Assembly (NCBI GenBank): GCA_937926205.1
Contig: CALEYL010000059.1
Span: forward strand, 62,001-126,000
DNA from: an uncultured Saprospiraceae bacterium
Lineage (GTDB): Bacteria; Bacteroidota; Bacteroidia; Chitinophagales; Saprospiraceae
Length of the DNA stretch: 64,000 nt
Direction of reading: 5' to 3'
Shown in pieces: positions 21,693 through 33,600 of the stretch. The first letter of the stretch is position 1. Every line of letters begins with the position of its first letter. The position numbers were made by a program, and so were the translations under genes. The notes under the pieces were generated by a model. It was not told the DNA's origin and ran no database searches. It saw nothing but the letters and a program-made list of their open reading frames with translations.

Positions 21693-24600
21693 TTACAACT
21701 CGATGACTTCCACTTCTTTTTGATCCACCTCTTCGACACTTTCCCGAATCAGGTGGATGTAATTTTGCAATTCATCAATGGTGGGAAAAGAAAAAATGAC
21801 TTTCAGGGGAATGTTAAGGGCAAACTCTTTGCGGATAGCAGAAATGACGCGCATGGCAAGCAGAGAATGTCCTCCAATTTCAAAGAAATTATCGTGGATA
21901 CCCACCCGATCAACTTTTAGCAATTGCATCCAGATATTGGCCAGTTGCTGTTCCGTTTCATTTCCGGGGGCTACATAGTTGTTTGTCTCCCTTGCAAAAG
22001 TTTCCGGATCAGGCAAGGCTTTCCTGTCCACCTTGCCGTTTGCATTCAGCGGCATTTTATCCAGCTCAATGAGCAGAGAAGGAATCATGTAGTCCGGCAA
22101 CTGGGTCTTCAGATAAGCCTGTACGTCTGTTTTGTTAAATGCCCCTTCCGGCACGACATAAGCGATGAGTCGGTTTTGACCGTTGGCATCTGTTTTGGCC
22201 AGCACGATGGATTGGCTGATGCCCGGCGCCTGTTTCAGTACAATGTTAATTTCTCCCAATTCAACCCGGTAGCCTCTGACCTTAATCTGGTCATCTACCC
22301 GGTCCATGAAGTCAAGATTGCCGTCAGGCAGCCATCGGATCAGGTCGCCGGAACGATACAGGATATCGTTTTCGTCGTTGCTGAAAGGGTTTTTAATGTA
22401 GCGCTCCGCTGTGAGCTCGGGCCGGTTGATATATCCTTTTGACACCCCATCTCCACCTATCAGCAATTCTCCCGGAACGCCTACCGGACAAAGCGCCAGG
22501 TGCTTGTCCACAACGTATAACCGGGTATTGCAAAATGGCTTACCTATCGGCGTTTTTACCGGCAGGGCATCAAAGTCAACCTTGTAGCAAACCTTTCCAA
22601 TGGTCACTTCTGTCGGGCCATAGTGGTTGATGATTTCCAGCTTCGGGTTGACCGCTTTGATCTTTTCAAGAATTTCAATGGACAGGACTTCTCCGCCGAA
22701 AACGATGGTGCGGTTGGGCAGCAGAATGCCCTCTTCATTTTCCAGCGCCCTCCAGTGTGAAGGCACGAGTTTCATGAAATCAATGCTGTTTTTTCTGAAA
22801 TACTCGTGTGTTTTTGAAGCGTCCGTATAAACCGATTTTGCGAGTAAATGAATGGTTCCGCCTGAAATCAATGCGCCAAACAGCACTGTATTGGCCAGAT
22901 CAGCAGACATGGTAGACATGATGGCAAAGGTTTTGCTGGAACGGAACTGAACCCTTGAAAAGAACCCGTAAAGGTGGTCTGCTACGTTGCGGTGGGTGAG
23001 CATCACTCCTTTGGGTTTACCGGTTGAACCCGAGGTGTGAATGACGTAGATCAGGTGCTCCGGACTTAGAGAATTGTCAGGGCGCTGGTTGGGCATTTTG
23101 CTGATATCCAACCACATTTCATCCAGCACGACAATTTCCAGATCAGCTTTGGGGCTGACCAGTGATTGGCAGGATTTGTTGGTCAAAACATGTTGCGCTC
23201 CGACATGGTCTATGATAAAATTGATTCGGTCGGCAGGATTTGCATAGTCCAGCGGAACATAGGTACCTCCTGCTTTGAGAATGCCCCAGATGGAAAGGAC
23301 AATGTCGAGGGAGTCGTCGATGCAGATGGCCACAAATGAACCCGTTTTGACTCCTTTTAAGCGCAGATATTGGGCAATTTTGTTGGTTTGTTCATCCAGC
23401 TCCCGGTAGCTTAACGTGGTGCCCTGATAAACAAAAGCAAGCGTATCCGGCGTTTGTTCCACTTGTGCTTCAAATAGCTCAACAAGGGTTTTATCCCTGG
23501 GATACTCCACAGAAGCCGTATTAAAATCAACCAGCAGTTGCTGTTTTTCCTGGGCGGTGAGCATCTCCAGTTGTGCAATTTTTTCATCCGGATTGGCTGC
23601 AATTGCTTCGAGCAGGGTCTTGTAGTGGCCGGCCATGCGGTTTATGGTATCCCGACTGAATAAATCACTGCACCAGGAGAGCGCAATTTGCAAACCATCC
23701 CGGGTTTCATTGACGGAAATGGTCAAATCAAAACGGGATAAATCGTGTCCCGGCGCTTCAAATTCAAGAGACAAACCCGCTAAATCCAAATCCGGCGCTT
23801 CCGGCGTGTTCTGCATGTTGAAAACAACCTGAAAAACCGGACTCCTGCTGAGGTTGCGTTCAGATTCCACGCGCTCAACAATTTGCTCAAATGGCACTTC
23901 CTGATGAGCGAAAGCCGCCAGCGTTTGTTCTTTAACTTTGTTGAGCAGGGTACTGAATGCCGGATTTCCACTTAAATCGTTGCGTAAAACCAGGGTGTTG
24001 ATGAAGAAACCAACCATGGGTTCCAGTTCTTTCTGGTTCCGGTTGGCAATCGGCATGCCGACGCAAATGTCATCCTGACCACTGTAACGGGCAAGCAACA
24101 CTTTATAAGCAGAAAGCAGGGTCATGAAAAGTGTTGCCCCGGATTGAACAGAAACCTCTTTTAGCCTTTCCGTCAGGTTTTTGTCAATCCGAAATCCCAT
24201 ACTGGCGCCGCGGGTACTCTGGGTTGCCGGGCGCTGGTAGTCCAGCGGCAGGTTGAGCGGCGTTAGCCCTTCCAGTCGTTTTTCCCACCACGAGAGTTGT
24301 TTTTCAAGGTAATCTCCCGACATGTACTTTCGCTGCCATACTGCATAATCTGCATATTGTAAATCCAGAGGTGCGAGTCCGGGTAAGCGGTTTTCGACAG
24401 CAGCACTGTACAATTCCATCAAATCCCTGACCAACAGCGATTGAGACCAACCATCGGCAGCAATGTGGTGCAGCACCAGAATGAGTACATGTTCTTCCTC
24501 ACTGTGCCTGACTAAGTGCGCCCTGAGCAGGTAATCATCCGACAGGTTGAAAGGGTGATTTACTTCCCCGGCAATAAAATGATGCATCCTATCCGGGCTT

Positions 24601-27600
24601 GTCAGAGCTGGATCGTCGCTGAATTTCATACGCCAGTAAGCGGCTGGCATCACTTCCTGGAACGCCTGCCCATCTTCAGAACGAATTACCGTACGCAGGG
24701 ATTCGTGCCGCTCAATCAGGCCGGCAAATGCGGTTTCCAAGGCCGATTTGTCGAGCTTGTTTTTCAGGCGCAGCACCGTGGGCTGGTGGTATTGGACACT
24801 TCCTTCAAACTGGTCAATGAACCAAAGGCGTTCCTGTGCATAAGACAGGGGGATTTTTTCCGGCCGCAACCCTGCTTTAAGGGCGGGCAACTCAACAACG
24901 CCGCCTACGGCATTCAGGTTTGCAGCAAGCCCGGCAATGGTGGGGTGCGTAAAAATGTCTTTAACTTTGACTTCCTGATTGAACGTTTTTCTGATTGCAG
25001 ATATGACCCGCATGGCCAACAGGGAATGGCCGCCAATTTCAAAGAAATTATCGTGTACGCCCAGTGTTTCCACTTGAAGCAACCCTTTCCAGATTGCGGC
25101 CAGTTTTTCCTCCGTTTCCGTTCTTGGTGCAATTTGATCGCCGGATGCAAGTAAATGCAATTCCGGGTCCGGCAACGCTTTTTTGTCTACCTTCCCATTC
25201 ACCGTCAGGGGCAGCTCTGCCAATTCGAGGATAGCGGCCGGGATCATGTAATCGGGCAACTGACTTTCCAGGAAACGTTTCACGGCTTCTTTGTCCAAAC
25301 CTTCAGTGCCCGGCGCGCGGGGAACCACATAGGCAACGAGGCGTTTGTCCCCTGCCGGTGTTTCTTTTGCCAGCACGACACATGTCGCTATCAGGGGTGA
25401 ACGCTGGAGCACAGACTCTATTTCACCCAATTCAACCCGGTAGCCCCTTATCTTAACCTGATCGTCTTTTCGGGCTAAAAACTCGAGCTTACCATCAGCC
25501 AGCCAACGCCCCAGATCGCCGGTCTTGTAGATTCTTTTTCCGGTAAGGAAAGGTGCTTCGACAAATTTCTCCCGGGTAAGTTCCGGACGGTTCAGATAAC
25601 CCCGGGCCAAACCTGCACCGCCAATGCATATTTCCCCGAAAACACCGATTGGAGTCAGTTTGTCCTGTTTGTCTAAAATATAGACCTGCGCATTGCCCAG
25701 TGGCCTGCCGATTGATAAACTGGTCGCTTTATCTGAATCTGTTTCCAGGTCGAAAGGGAAGGTTGTGGAAGTAATGGTTGCCTCTGTCGGGCCATATTTG
25801 TTGACAAATTGCAGGTAAGGCGCCCATGATCTTGCCAGTTCAAGCGTACACAATTCCCCCCCTGCCGAAATTTGCCGCAGACTGTGGTAGGAGCGGGGGG
25901 TAATGTTTTTCAGCAAACTGGGGGTCAGGTGCAGGTAAGTAATCTGTTTTTCGTCCAGCACTTTTTCCATCAATTCGCCATCAACCAGGGTGTCTCTGGT
26001 GATCAAAACAAGCGTGGCGCCCGAGAGTAATGCCAGAAAAATTTGTTCGATGGAAGGGTCGAAAACATAATTTGCAGTTTGCAGAATTCTGTCCTGCTCT
26101 GTTATCCTGAATTTTTCTTTCAGCGAGCAAATTTCATTCACCAGCGAACCGTGCTCAATCTGAACACCTTTTGAGCGGCCCGTTGAACCGGAAGTATAAA
26201 TAACGTAGGCTAAGCTGCGCGGGGAAATTTCCTGGCTCAGGTTTTGATGGCTGTAAAGGGACTGCTGTGCTACAAAATCAGCCAGCACCTTATCGTCTAT
26301 CAGGGCCTTGCATTGGCTGTCTTCCAGCATGAACTGGATTCGATCCTCCGGAAATTTGATGTCTATGGGCAGATATGCGCCACCTGATTTCAGGATGCCT
26401 AAAATGGTCAGGATCATCCATTCGCTGCGGTCCAGTTTGATGCCGATCAGATCGCCGGGACGTACGGCATGGGTTTCGCGAATGTAGGCGCCCAACTGAT
26501 TTGAACGCTCGTTTAAAGATTTGTAAGTCAGTGTTGTCTGACCAAATTGAACGGCAATATTGTTCGGGGCCAGAGCAGCCTGGGCTTCAAATAAATCGAG
26601 TATTGTTTTGTCGGCCGGGTAATCAAAGTTGGTTTCATTAAAGCCGAAAACCAGTTGTTCTGTTTCGGCTTCAGAAAGTATGGACAAATCAGCAATGGCT
26701 TGTTCCGGATCGGCTGTTATGGATTGAAGTAGTTTTTGGAAATGGGCAGCCATTCGGGCTATCCTGTCTTCTGTAAACAAATCAACGGAATACACCACAT
26801 TGGCCCACAAACCATTTTTGCTTTCTTTTACGGAAAAAGTCAGGTCATAATTAGAGGTTATGTGTCCTAAAGATTCGCTTGAAAGGCTGAGTTTCCCAAG
26901 CTCCAGTTCCGGGACCTCCGGGGTGTTTTCGAGTGTAAATGCGACCTGGAAAACCGGGTTTCTGCTCAAATCCCGATCTTTTTCTACCCGATCCACGATC
27001 TTTTCAAAGGGTACTTCCTGATGGGAGAATGCCAAAAGGGTGTTCTTTTTCACCTGCTCCAGCAGGCTTAAAAAATCGGGATTGCCACCCAGGTTATTTC
27101 TTAAAACAAGGGTATTGATGAAAAAGCCTGCCAGCGACTCTACTTCCCGGTAATTCCGGTTGGCTGACGGCGTCCCTATGCAAAGATCTTCTTGTCCGGT
27201 GTAGCGGTAAAGCAATACTTTGAAAGCAGCCAGTAAGGTCATGAACAAACTTGTTCCTGTTTTGCCAGAGAGGCTTTTGAGTTGTTCAGTCAACTGTTGG
27301 TTAATTTCAAAGCTCAAACTTGCGCCTCGGTTGCTTTGCGTTGCCGGGCGGGGTAAATCGGTTGGAAACTTGAGGGGTTCTATATCTGCGAGGTACTGTT
27401 GCCACCAGGATAATTGTTGTTCAAGAAACGCTCCTGCGATATTGGTGCGTTGCCAAACGGCATAATCCGAATACTGAATAGGCAACGGCTCAAGGTTCGG
27501 GCGGCGTCCTTCGCGCCGTGCCTGGTAAAAGGCCGCAAGATCTCTGACCAGAATAGACTCTGACCAGCCATCAGAAGCGATGTGGTGCACGACCAGAATG

Positions 27601-30600
27601 AGCAGGTATTCTTCTTCTGAACATTTAACGAGCCGGGCACGCAGCATGTAATCGCGCGTCAGGTCAAAGGGGTGGGTGATTTCATCGCGGACATAGGTTT
27701 TTAAGTATTCCGGGTCACTGAATTCCGGACCTTCGCTTATTGCCATTTTCCACGAAGCTGCAGGCATCGTTTTCTGAAAAGCCTGCCCTTCTTCGGCCTC
27801 AATGACAGTTCTCAGCACCTCGTGTCGTTCGATGAGGTCGCGAAATGCGCCTTCGAGCGCCTGAATGTCAATTTTGCGGGTCAACCGCAGTAGGGTAGGC
27901 TGGTGGTACCGGGTACTTCCCTCAAACTGATCGACAAACCAAAGCCGCTCCTGAGAATATGACAAGGGGTTTTTTTCTGTTCGGGCAGCTTTTTTCAGCG
28001 GAGGTAAAGCCTGTCCGTCGGGTCTGGTTTCCAAATGGGCCGCCAGTTGCGCAATGCTGGGATGGTGAAATACATCGGAAACCTGAATTTCCTGATTCAG
28101 CTGTTTGCGAATGAGTGAAATAACCCGCATGGCCAGTAGTGAGTGGCCTCCTGACTCAAAGAAGTTATCAAAAATCCCCACTTTTTTCAAAGGCAACAAT
28201 TCCTGCCAGATTAGTGCCAGTTGCGCTTCGGTTTGGTTTCGCGGCGCGACATAGACACGTTCGGACAGGGTTGCTGAATCCGCATCGGGCAAGGCTTTTT
28301 TATCAATCTTACCATTTGGGGTAAGGGGCATTTCAGTCAATTCGATGAGGAGCGAAGGGAGCATGTAATCCGGCAATTTTGCCTGCAAATGCTGCCGGAT
28401 GGCTTCTTTATCGAATGTGGTTTCCGGGACGACATAAGCTATCAGTTGTTTGTCAGCGGTATCCGCTTCTTTCACCAATACGACACAGGCCTTTACAAGT
28501 GAGCTCTGTTGTAAAACGGCTTCAATTTCACCCAGCTCTATGCGAAAGCCCCTGATTTTTACCTGAGCATCTATTCTTCCAAGAAAATCAAGATCGCCCT
28601 GAGGCGTCCAGCGTCCAAGGTCTCCGGTTTTATAGAGTCTGGCCGATGGGTGCGCTTCGAATGGATTTTGAATAAACTTTTCGGCGCTTAAACCGGGTTG
28701 ATTCAGGTAACCCCTGCTCAGCCCTGCGCCGCCGATGCATATTTCGCCAATGCCACCCGACGGCATCAAATTCAGGTATTTACCCAAAATGTAAATTTGA
28801 GTATTGGCAATGGGGCGGCCAATCCACACCGGCTGACCTTTTTGCAGGCGGTAGTTGGTGCTGTAAGTCGTATCTTCAGAAGGACCATACAGGTTTCTGA
28901 TCAGCATCTTTTCGGGATCCAAACGGTCTGTAACCGACTTTGGGATAGGTTCTCCGGCCATATTCAGCACACTTACCGCACTTAAATCGACTGAATCATC
29001 CAGCAAATTCCTCACAACACTTGGAACCGTATTGAGCAGCACCCTTTTGTCATCCGGCAAGCTTGTTTTGATGTCCAGTGCATTTTTCAGCAGGCGGAGT
29101 TTTTTACCCACGGTCAGGGTATAGAAAATTTCGAAGACGGAGAGGTCAAAACAAATGGAGGTTACTCCGTAAACCACATCAAAAGGATCGCCTGAAAACT
29201 CAGATTGGCACCAGTTGAGAAAACAATACACATTCTGGTGTTCAATCATAACGCCTTTGGGCTTGCCCGTGGACCCGGATGTATAGATAACATAGGCCAG
29301 ATTTTCGGGAAGAATGTTTGATTCCGGCGCCTCGGTTGATTCTGTACTGATTTTATCTAAGTGTTCTTCCAGTACCAATGTGCGGTTGCCGCTTTGTTCT
29401 GACAACAATTCGCGCGTTGCTGCTTTTGTAATCACATATTTTGAAGCCGAATCCTCTAAAATGTAGGCAATTCGCTCTGCAGGATAATCCGGGTCAACCG
29501 GAACGTAAGCGCCACCGGATTTGAGAATTCCCAACAGGCTAATGATCATTTCCGGAGAGCGGTCCATGCAAACGCTGACCAGGGTTTCAGGGCCGACGCC
29601 CAGTTTTTTCAAATAGCGGGCAAGCTGGTTGGCGCGTTGATTCAGAGCAGCATAGGTAATCGACTCATTTTCAAACACAAGGGCTGTGTTTTTCGGTGTT
29701 TTCGCTGCCTGTGCTTCAAATAAATCAACGAGGGTTTTACCATGCGGATACTGAACAGCCGTGTTGTTGAAGTCGGATAGCAGTTGATGCGTTTCTTCCG
29801 GACTGAGCATGGGCAATTGCGCAATGTTTTGTGCCGGATTGGCTGCAATGGATTCAAGCAGGGTGTTGAAGTGCCCGGACATGCGTGCTATGGTCACCTC
29901 GCTGAACAGATCGCTGCAATATTCTATGCCAATTTGTAGAACCCCCTGGTTTTCGATGACGGAAAAAGTCAGTTCAAATTGTGCTGTTTGCTTTTCCGCT
30001 GGCACGGTGTCCAGTTCAAGTCCTTTTAGTGTAAGGTTCGCCGTTTCAGGCATGTTCTGCATGGTAAACATGACCTGAAATATTGGGCTTCTGCTGAGGC
30101 TGCGCTTAACTTCCAGCTTTTCGACGATCTGTTCAAATGGTACTTCCTGATGGGCCAATGCGGCCAGCATATTCCCTTTTACTTTTTCAAGCAGGCTGAG
30201 AAAATCCGGATTAGAACCCAGATCGGTTCGCAAAGCCAACGTGTTTACAAAAAAACCGGCCAAAGCTTCTGTTTCCGGCATGGTCCGGTTGGCAATGGGG
30301 GTTCCGACACAGATATCTTCCTGTCCGCTGTAACGGTATAGCATCACTTTGAATGCCGTCAGCAAAGTCATGAACAGGGTCGCCCCGGCCTCATTCGACA
30401 GTGCTTTGAGCCTGGCTGTCATCAATTCATCAACCAGAAATCCCATGCTTCTTCCCCGGGTGCTTTGTATCAGGGGTCGGGGATAATCGGTCGGCATCGC
30501 TATGGGTTCAACGCCATGTAACTGCTTTGCCCACCAGCTTAGTTTGGCGGATAGGGATTCAAGGTTCTGGTGTTTGCGCTGCCAAATGGCATAATCGGCG

Positions 30601-33600
30601 TACTGAATGGGCAATGGCGCCAGATCGGCATTCCGGTTTTCAAGCGCTGCGACATACAATGCAGCGAGGTCTTTAACGAGGATGGATTCCGACCAGCCAT
30701 CAGACGCAATGTGGTGTACAACCAATACCAGGATGTGTTCCTTTTCGTGGCAACGGATCAGATGCGCCCGCAAGGAGTAGTCTTTCGACAAATCAAATGG
30801 CCGTTCAATTTCACGGGCAATAAAATCAGTTAAATAGGTCTGTTCGTTGAATGCGGCGCCCTCACTGTACGTCATACGCCAGCTTTCTGCAGGAATTGTT
30901 TGCTGATAAGCGCTTCCTTCTTCGGATTTGATGACCGTATGCAAAATTTCATGGCGGTGCACCAACCGCGACAGGGCTGTTTCGAGGGCATTCCGATCCA
31001 GTTCGTTTTTTAACCGGATGACCGTGGGCAGGTGATAGGCCGTGCTTCCCTGAAGTTGATCGATGAACCAGAGTCGCTCCTGGGAATAGGATAAAGGTAT
31101 TCGGGACGGACGTGGTTCTGCAATCAGCGGAGGGAGCGCCTCTCCGGCCCTGGCAACTTCCAGAATCTGTGCCAAATCCTCTATTGTCGGATGGCTGAAG
31201 ATTTCTTTGATCTTCACATCCGCCTGCATGGCTTTTCTGATGGCCGACACCATTCTGATGGCCAACAAAGAATGGCCGCCAATTTCAAAGAAATTATCCC
31301 TGATGCCGATATTTTCAATCTTCAAAACATCCTTCCAGATTTGAACCAGCTTTTCTTCAGTTTCATTTCGGGGCGCCAGGTAGCTTTGTTTTAGGAGTGA
31401 GGATGCATCGGGCGCAGGCAAGGCTTTTTTATCAATTTTTCCATTGGGGGTGAGGGGCAAAGCCGGCATTTCAATGAATAGAGCCGGTACCATGTATTCA
31501 GGCAAGCGGGACTTCAGAAAATCGTGGATTGCTTTTTTATCGAATTGCCCTTCTTCGGCAACGATGCAGGCATACAGGCGGTTATTTCCGGAAGCATCCT
31601 GATAAGTCAGCACGGCGCTTTGTTTAACGCCTTCAAATTGCTGTAGTACCGCTTCAATTTCCCCTAACTCAATGCGGTATCCATGGATTTTTACCTGGTT
31701 GTCAATTCTGCCCAGATATTCGAGGTCGCCGTTGGAGAGCCATCTGACCAAATCGCCGGTTTTATAAAGACGCGCTTTCGGATCTTCGGAAAAATGATCC
31801 CGGATAAACCGTCCGTCCGTCAGTTCCGGGCGATTCAGGTAACCTCTTGCAAGTCCGCTGCCGCCGACGTATAACTCTCCCGCTATGCCTGGTACTGCCA
31901 AATTATGGGTGCTATCGAGCACATAACAGCTCAAGGTTGGAATTGGCTTTCCAATATTGCTGACCCCGGAATTCAGGTCGGCCGGCAGCAATTCTTTATA
32001 GGTAACGTGTACCGTTGTCTCCGTAATGCCATACATGTTGATCAAGCGACAATCCGGATAAGTGGCTTTCCAGTGGGTGAGTTTAGATGGATTGAGCGCT
32101 TCGCCTCCAAAAATGACGTACCGCAGGGCTGTATCCGGGCGGGATTGAAGGATGGTATCCTGAAGCTGGTAAAAAGCTCCTGGCGTCTGGTTCAGCACCG
32201 TGACGCCTGCATCGACCAAAAGTTGACCAAAAGCCATCGGGTCTTTCCGCATTTCGGAAGAAATGACGATGAGCCGGCCTCCAAAGAGCAGGGCGCCGAA
32301 TATTTCCCAAACCGAAAAGTCAAAGCAATAGGAATGGAATAAAGTCCAGACATCATTCTCATTAAAATCAAACAAGTTGGCATCATTTAGAAACAAACGA
32401 ACCATGTTCTTATGCTCAATCTGGACGCCCTTGGGCAGGCCTGTTGACCCGGAAGTATAAATGATGTAAGCAAGGTTGTCGGGTTTCAATTCTGTGATCG
32501 GGTTGTCGACGGGCTGCTGTGAAATGGCATTCGCTACTTCTTCCGGCACAATGATTCCAGAGTGGTCACCAGCCAGATGCCGATGCAGTTTGCTGCTGAT
32601 AATCCACGGCGCAGCGGTGTCTTCCAGCAAATAATTGATCCGCTCCATGGGGTATTCAGGATCAATGGGCACATAAGCGCCTCCTGCTTTCAGCACAGCC
32701 ATAATACTGACTATCATGTCGCAGGAACGGTCGAGGCAAAGGGCGACCAATGATTCTTCCCGTACGCCTTTGCTTCGGAGATAATGGGCAAGTTGGTTTG
32801 ACAGTTCGTTTAATTGCCGGTAAGTAAGGTTGTTATCACCTGAAACAACGGCAACCAGGTCAGGCGTTTTTGCGACCTGTGCTTCAAATAGCTGAACAAC
32901 AGTTTTGTCTTTTGGATAATTTGTATGCAGCTGCTTGTTGTAATCAGTCAACAGCACTTGCTTTTCTTCCCCGGTGAGGATGGAAATTTCAGAAATCTTT
33001 TTTCTGTTTTGCTCAATCAGCTCCTGAAAGACAATGGTAAAATGCGCTTTGATCATCTCTGCAGCAGCGTCGCCAAGTAAAGCACTGTTGTAGCTGAGTT
33101 TCATGTTCAGGGTCTTGCCCAAATTTGCTACAATCGTCAGCAGGTAATTATTTTGTTCTTTGACCTGAATTTCTCCCGTTTTTAATCCCCATTCTTTTTG
33201 GTTTAATACTTCGCCAACAGGATAATTTTCAAATACAAGAATGCTGTCAAAGAAATCTCCGCTGATATTATTCCAACTTTGTATTTTATTCAGGGCTGTG
33301 TACTGGTATTCTCTTGCGGAAGCGTGCCCTGCCTGTATGGCCGATAACCATTTTTCAATGCTTTCTTCAGCTTTTATGGAAGAACGCAGCGGGAGAATAT
33401 TGATGTACAGGCCTACTCTTTTTTCGGCATTTTCCAGATCTGCCGGCCTGCCCGAGACCGTGATTCCAAAAACTGTATCGGGATTACCGGTGTATTTTGA
33501 GAGCAGCAACGACCAAATTCCCTGGATGAGTGTATTGACGGTGACGCTCTGCGCCTGCGCATAATTTCTGATCCGGTTGGTAAATTCGGCATCAAATGAA

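Noticed and set aside
21603..21693. Canonical Asp-X-Asp-Gly calcium-binding motif
   Set aside because: The predicted order around Asp9 and Asp12 is Asp-Ile-like-X-Asp-aromatic, so the motif is not met; calcium dependence is only a hypothesis.
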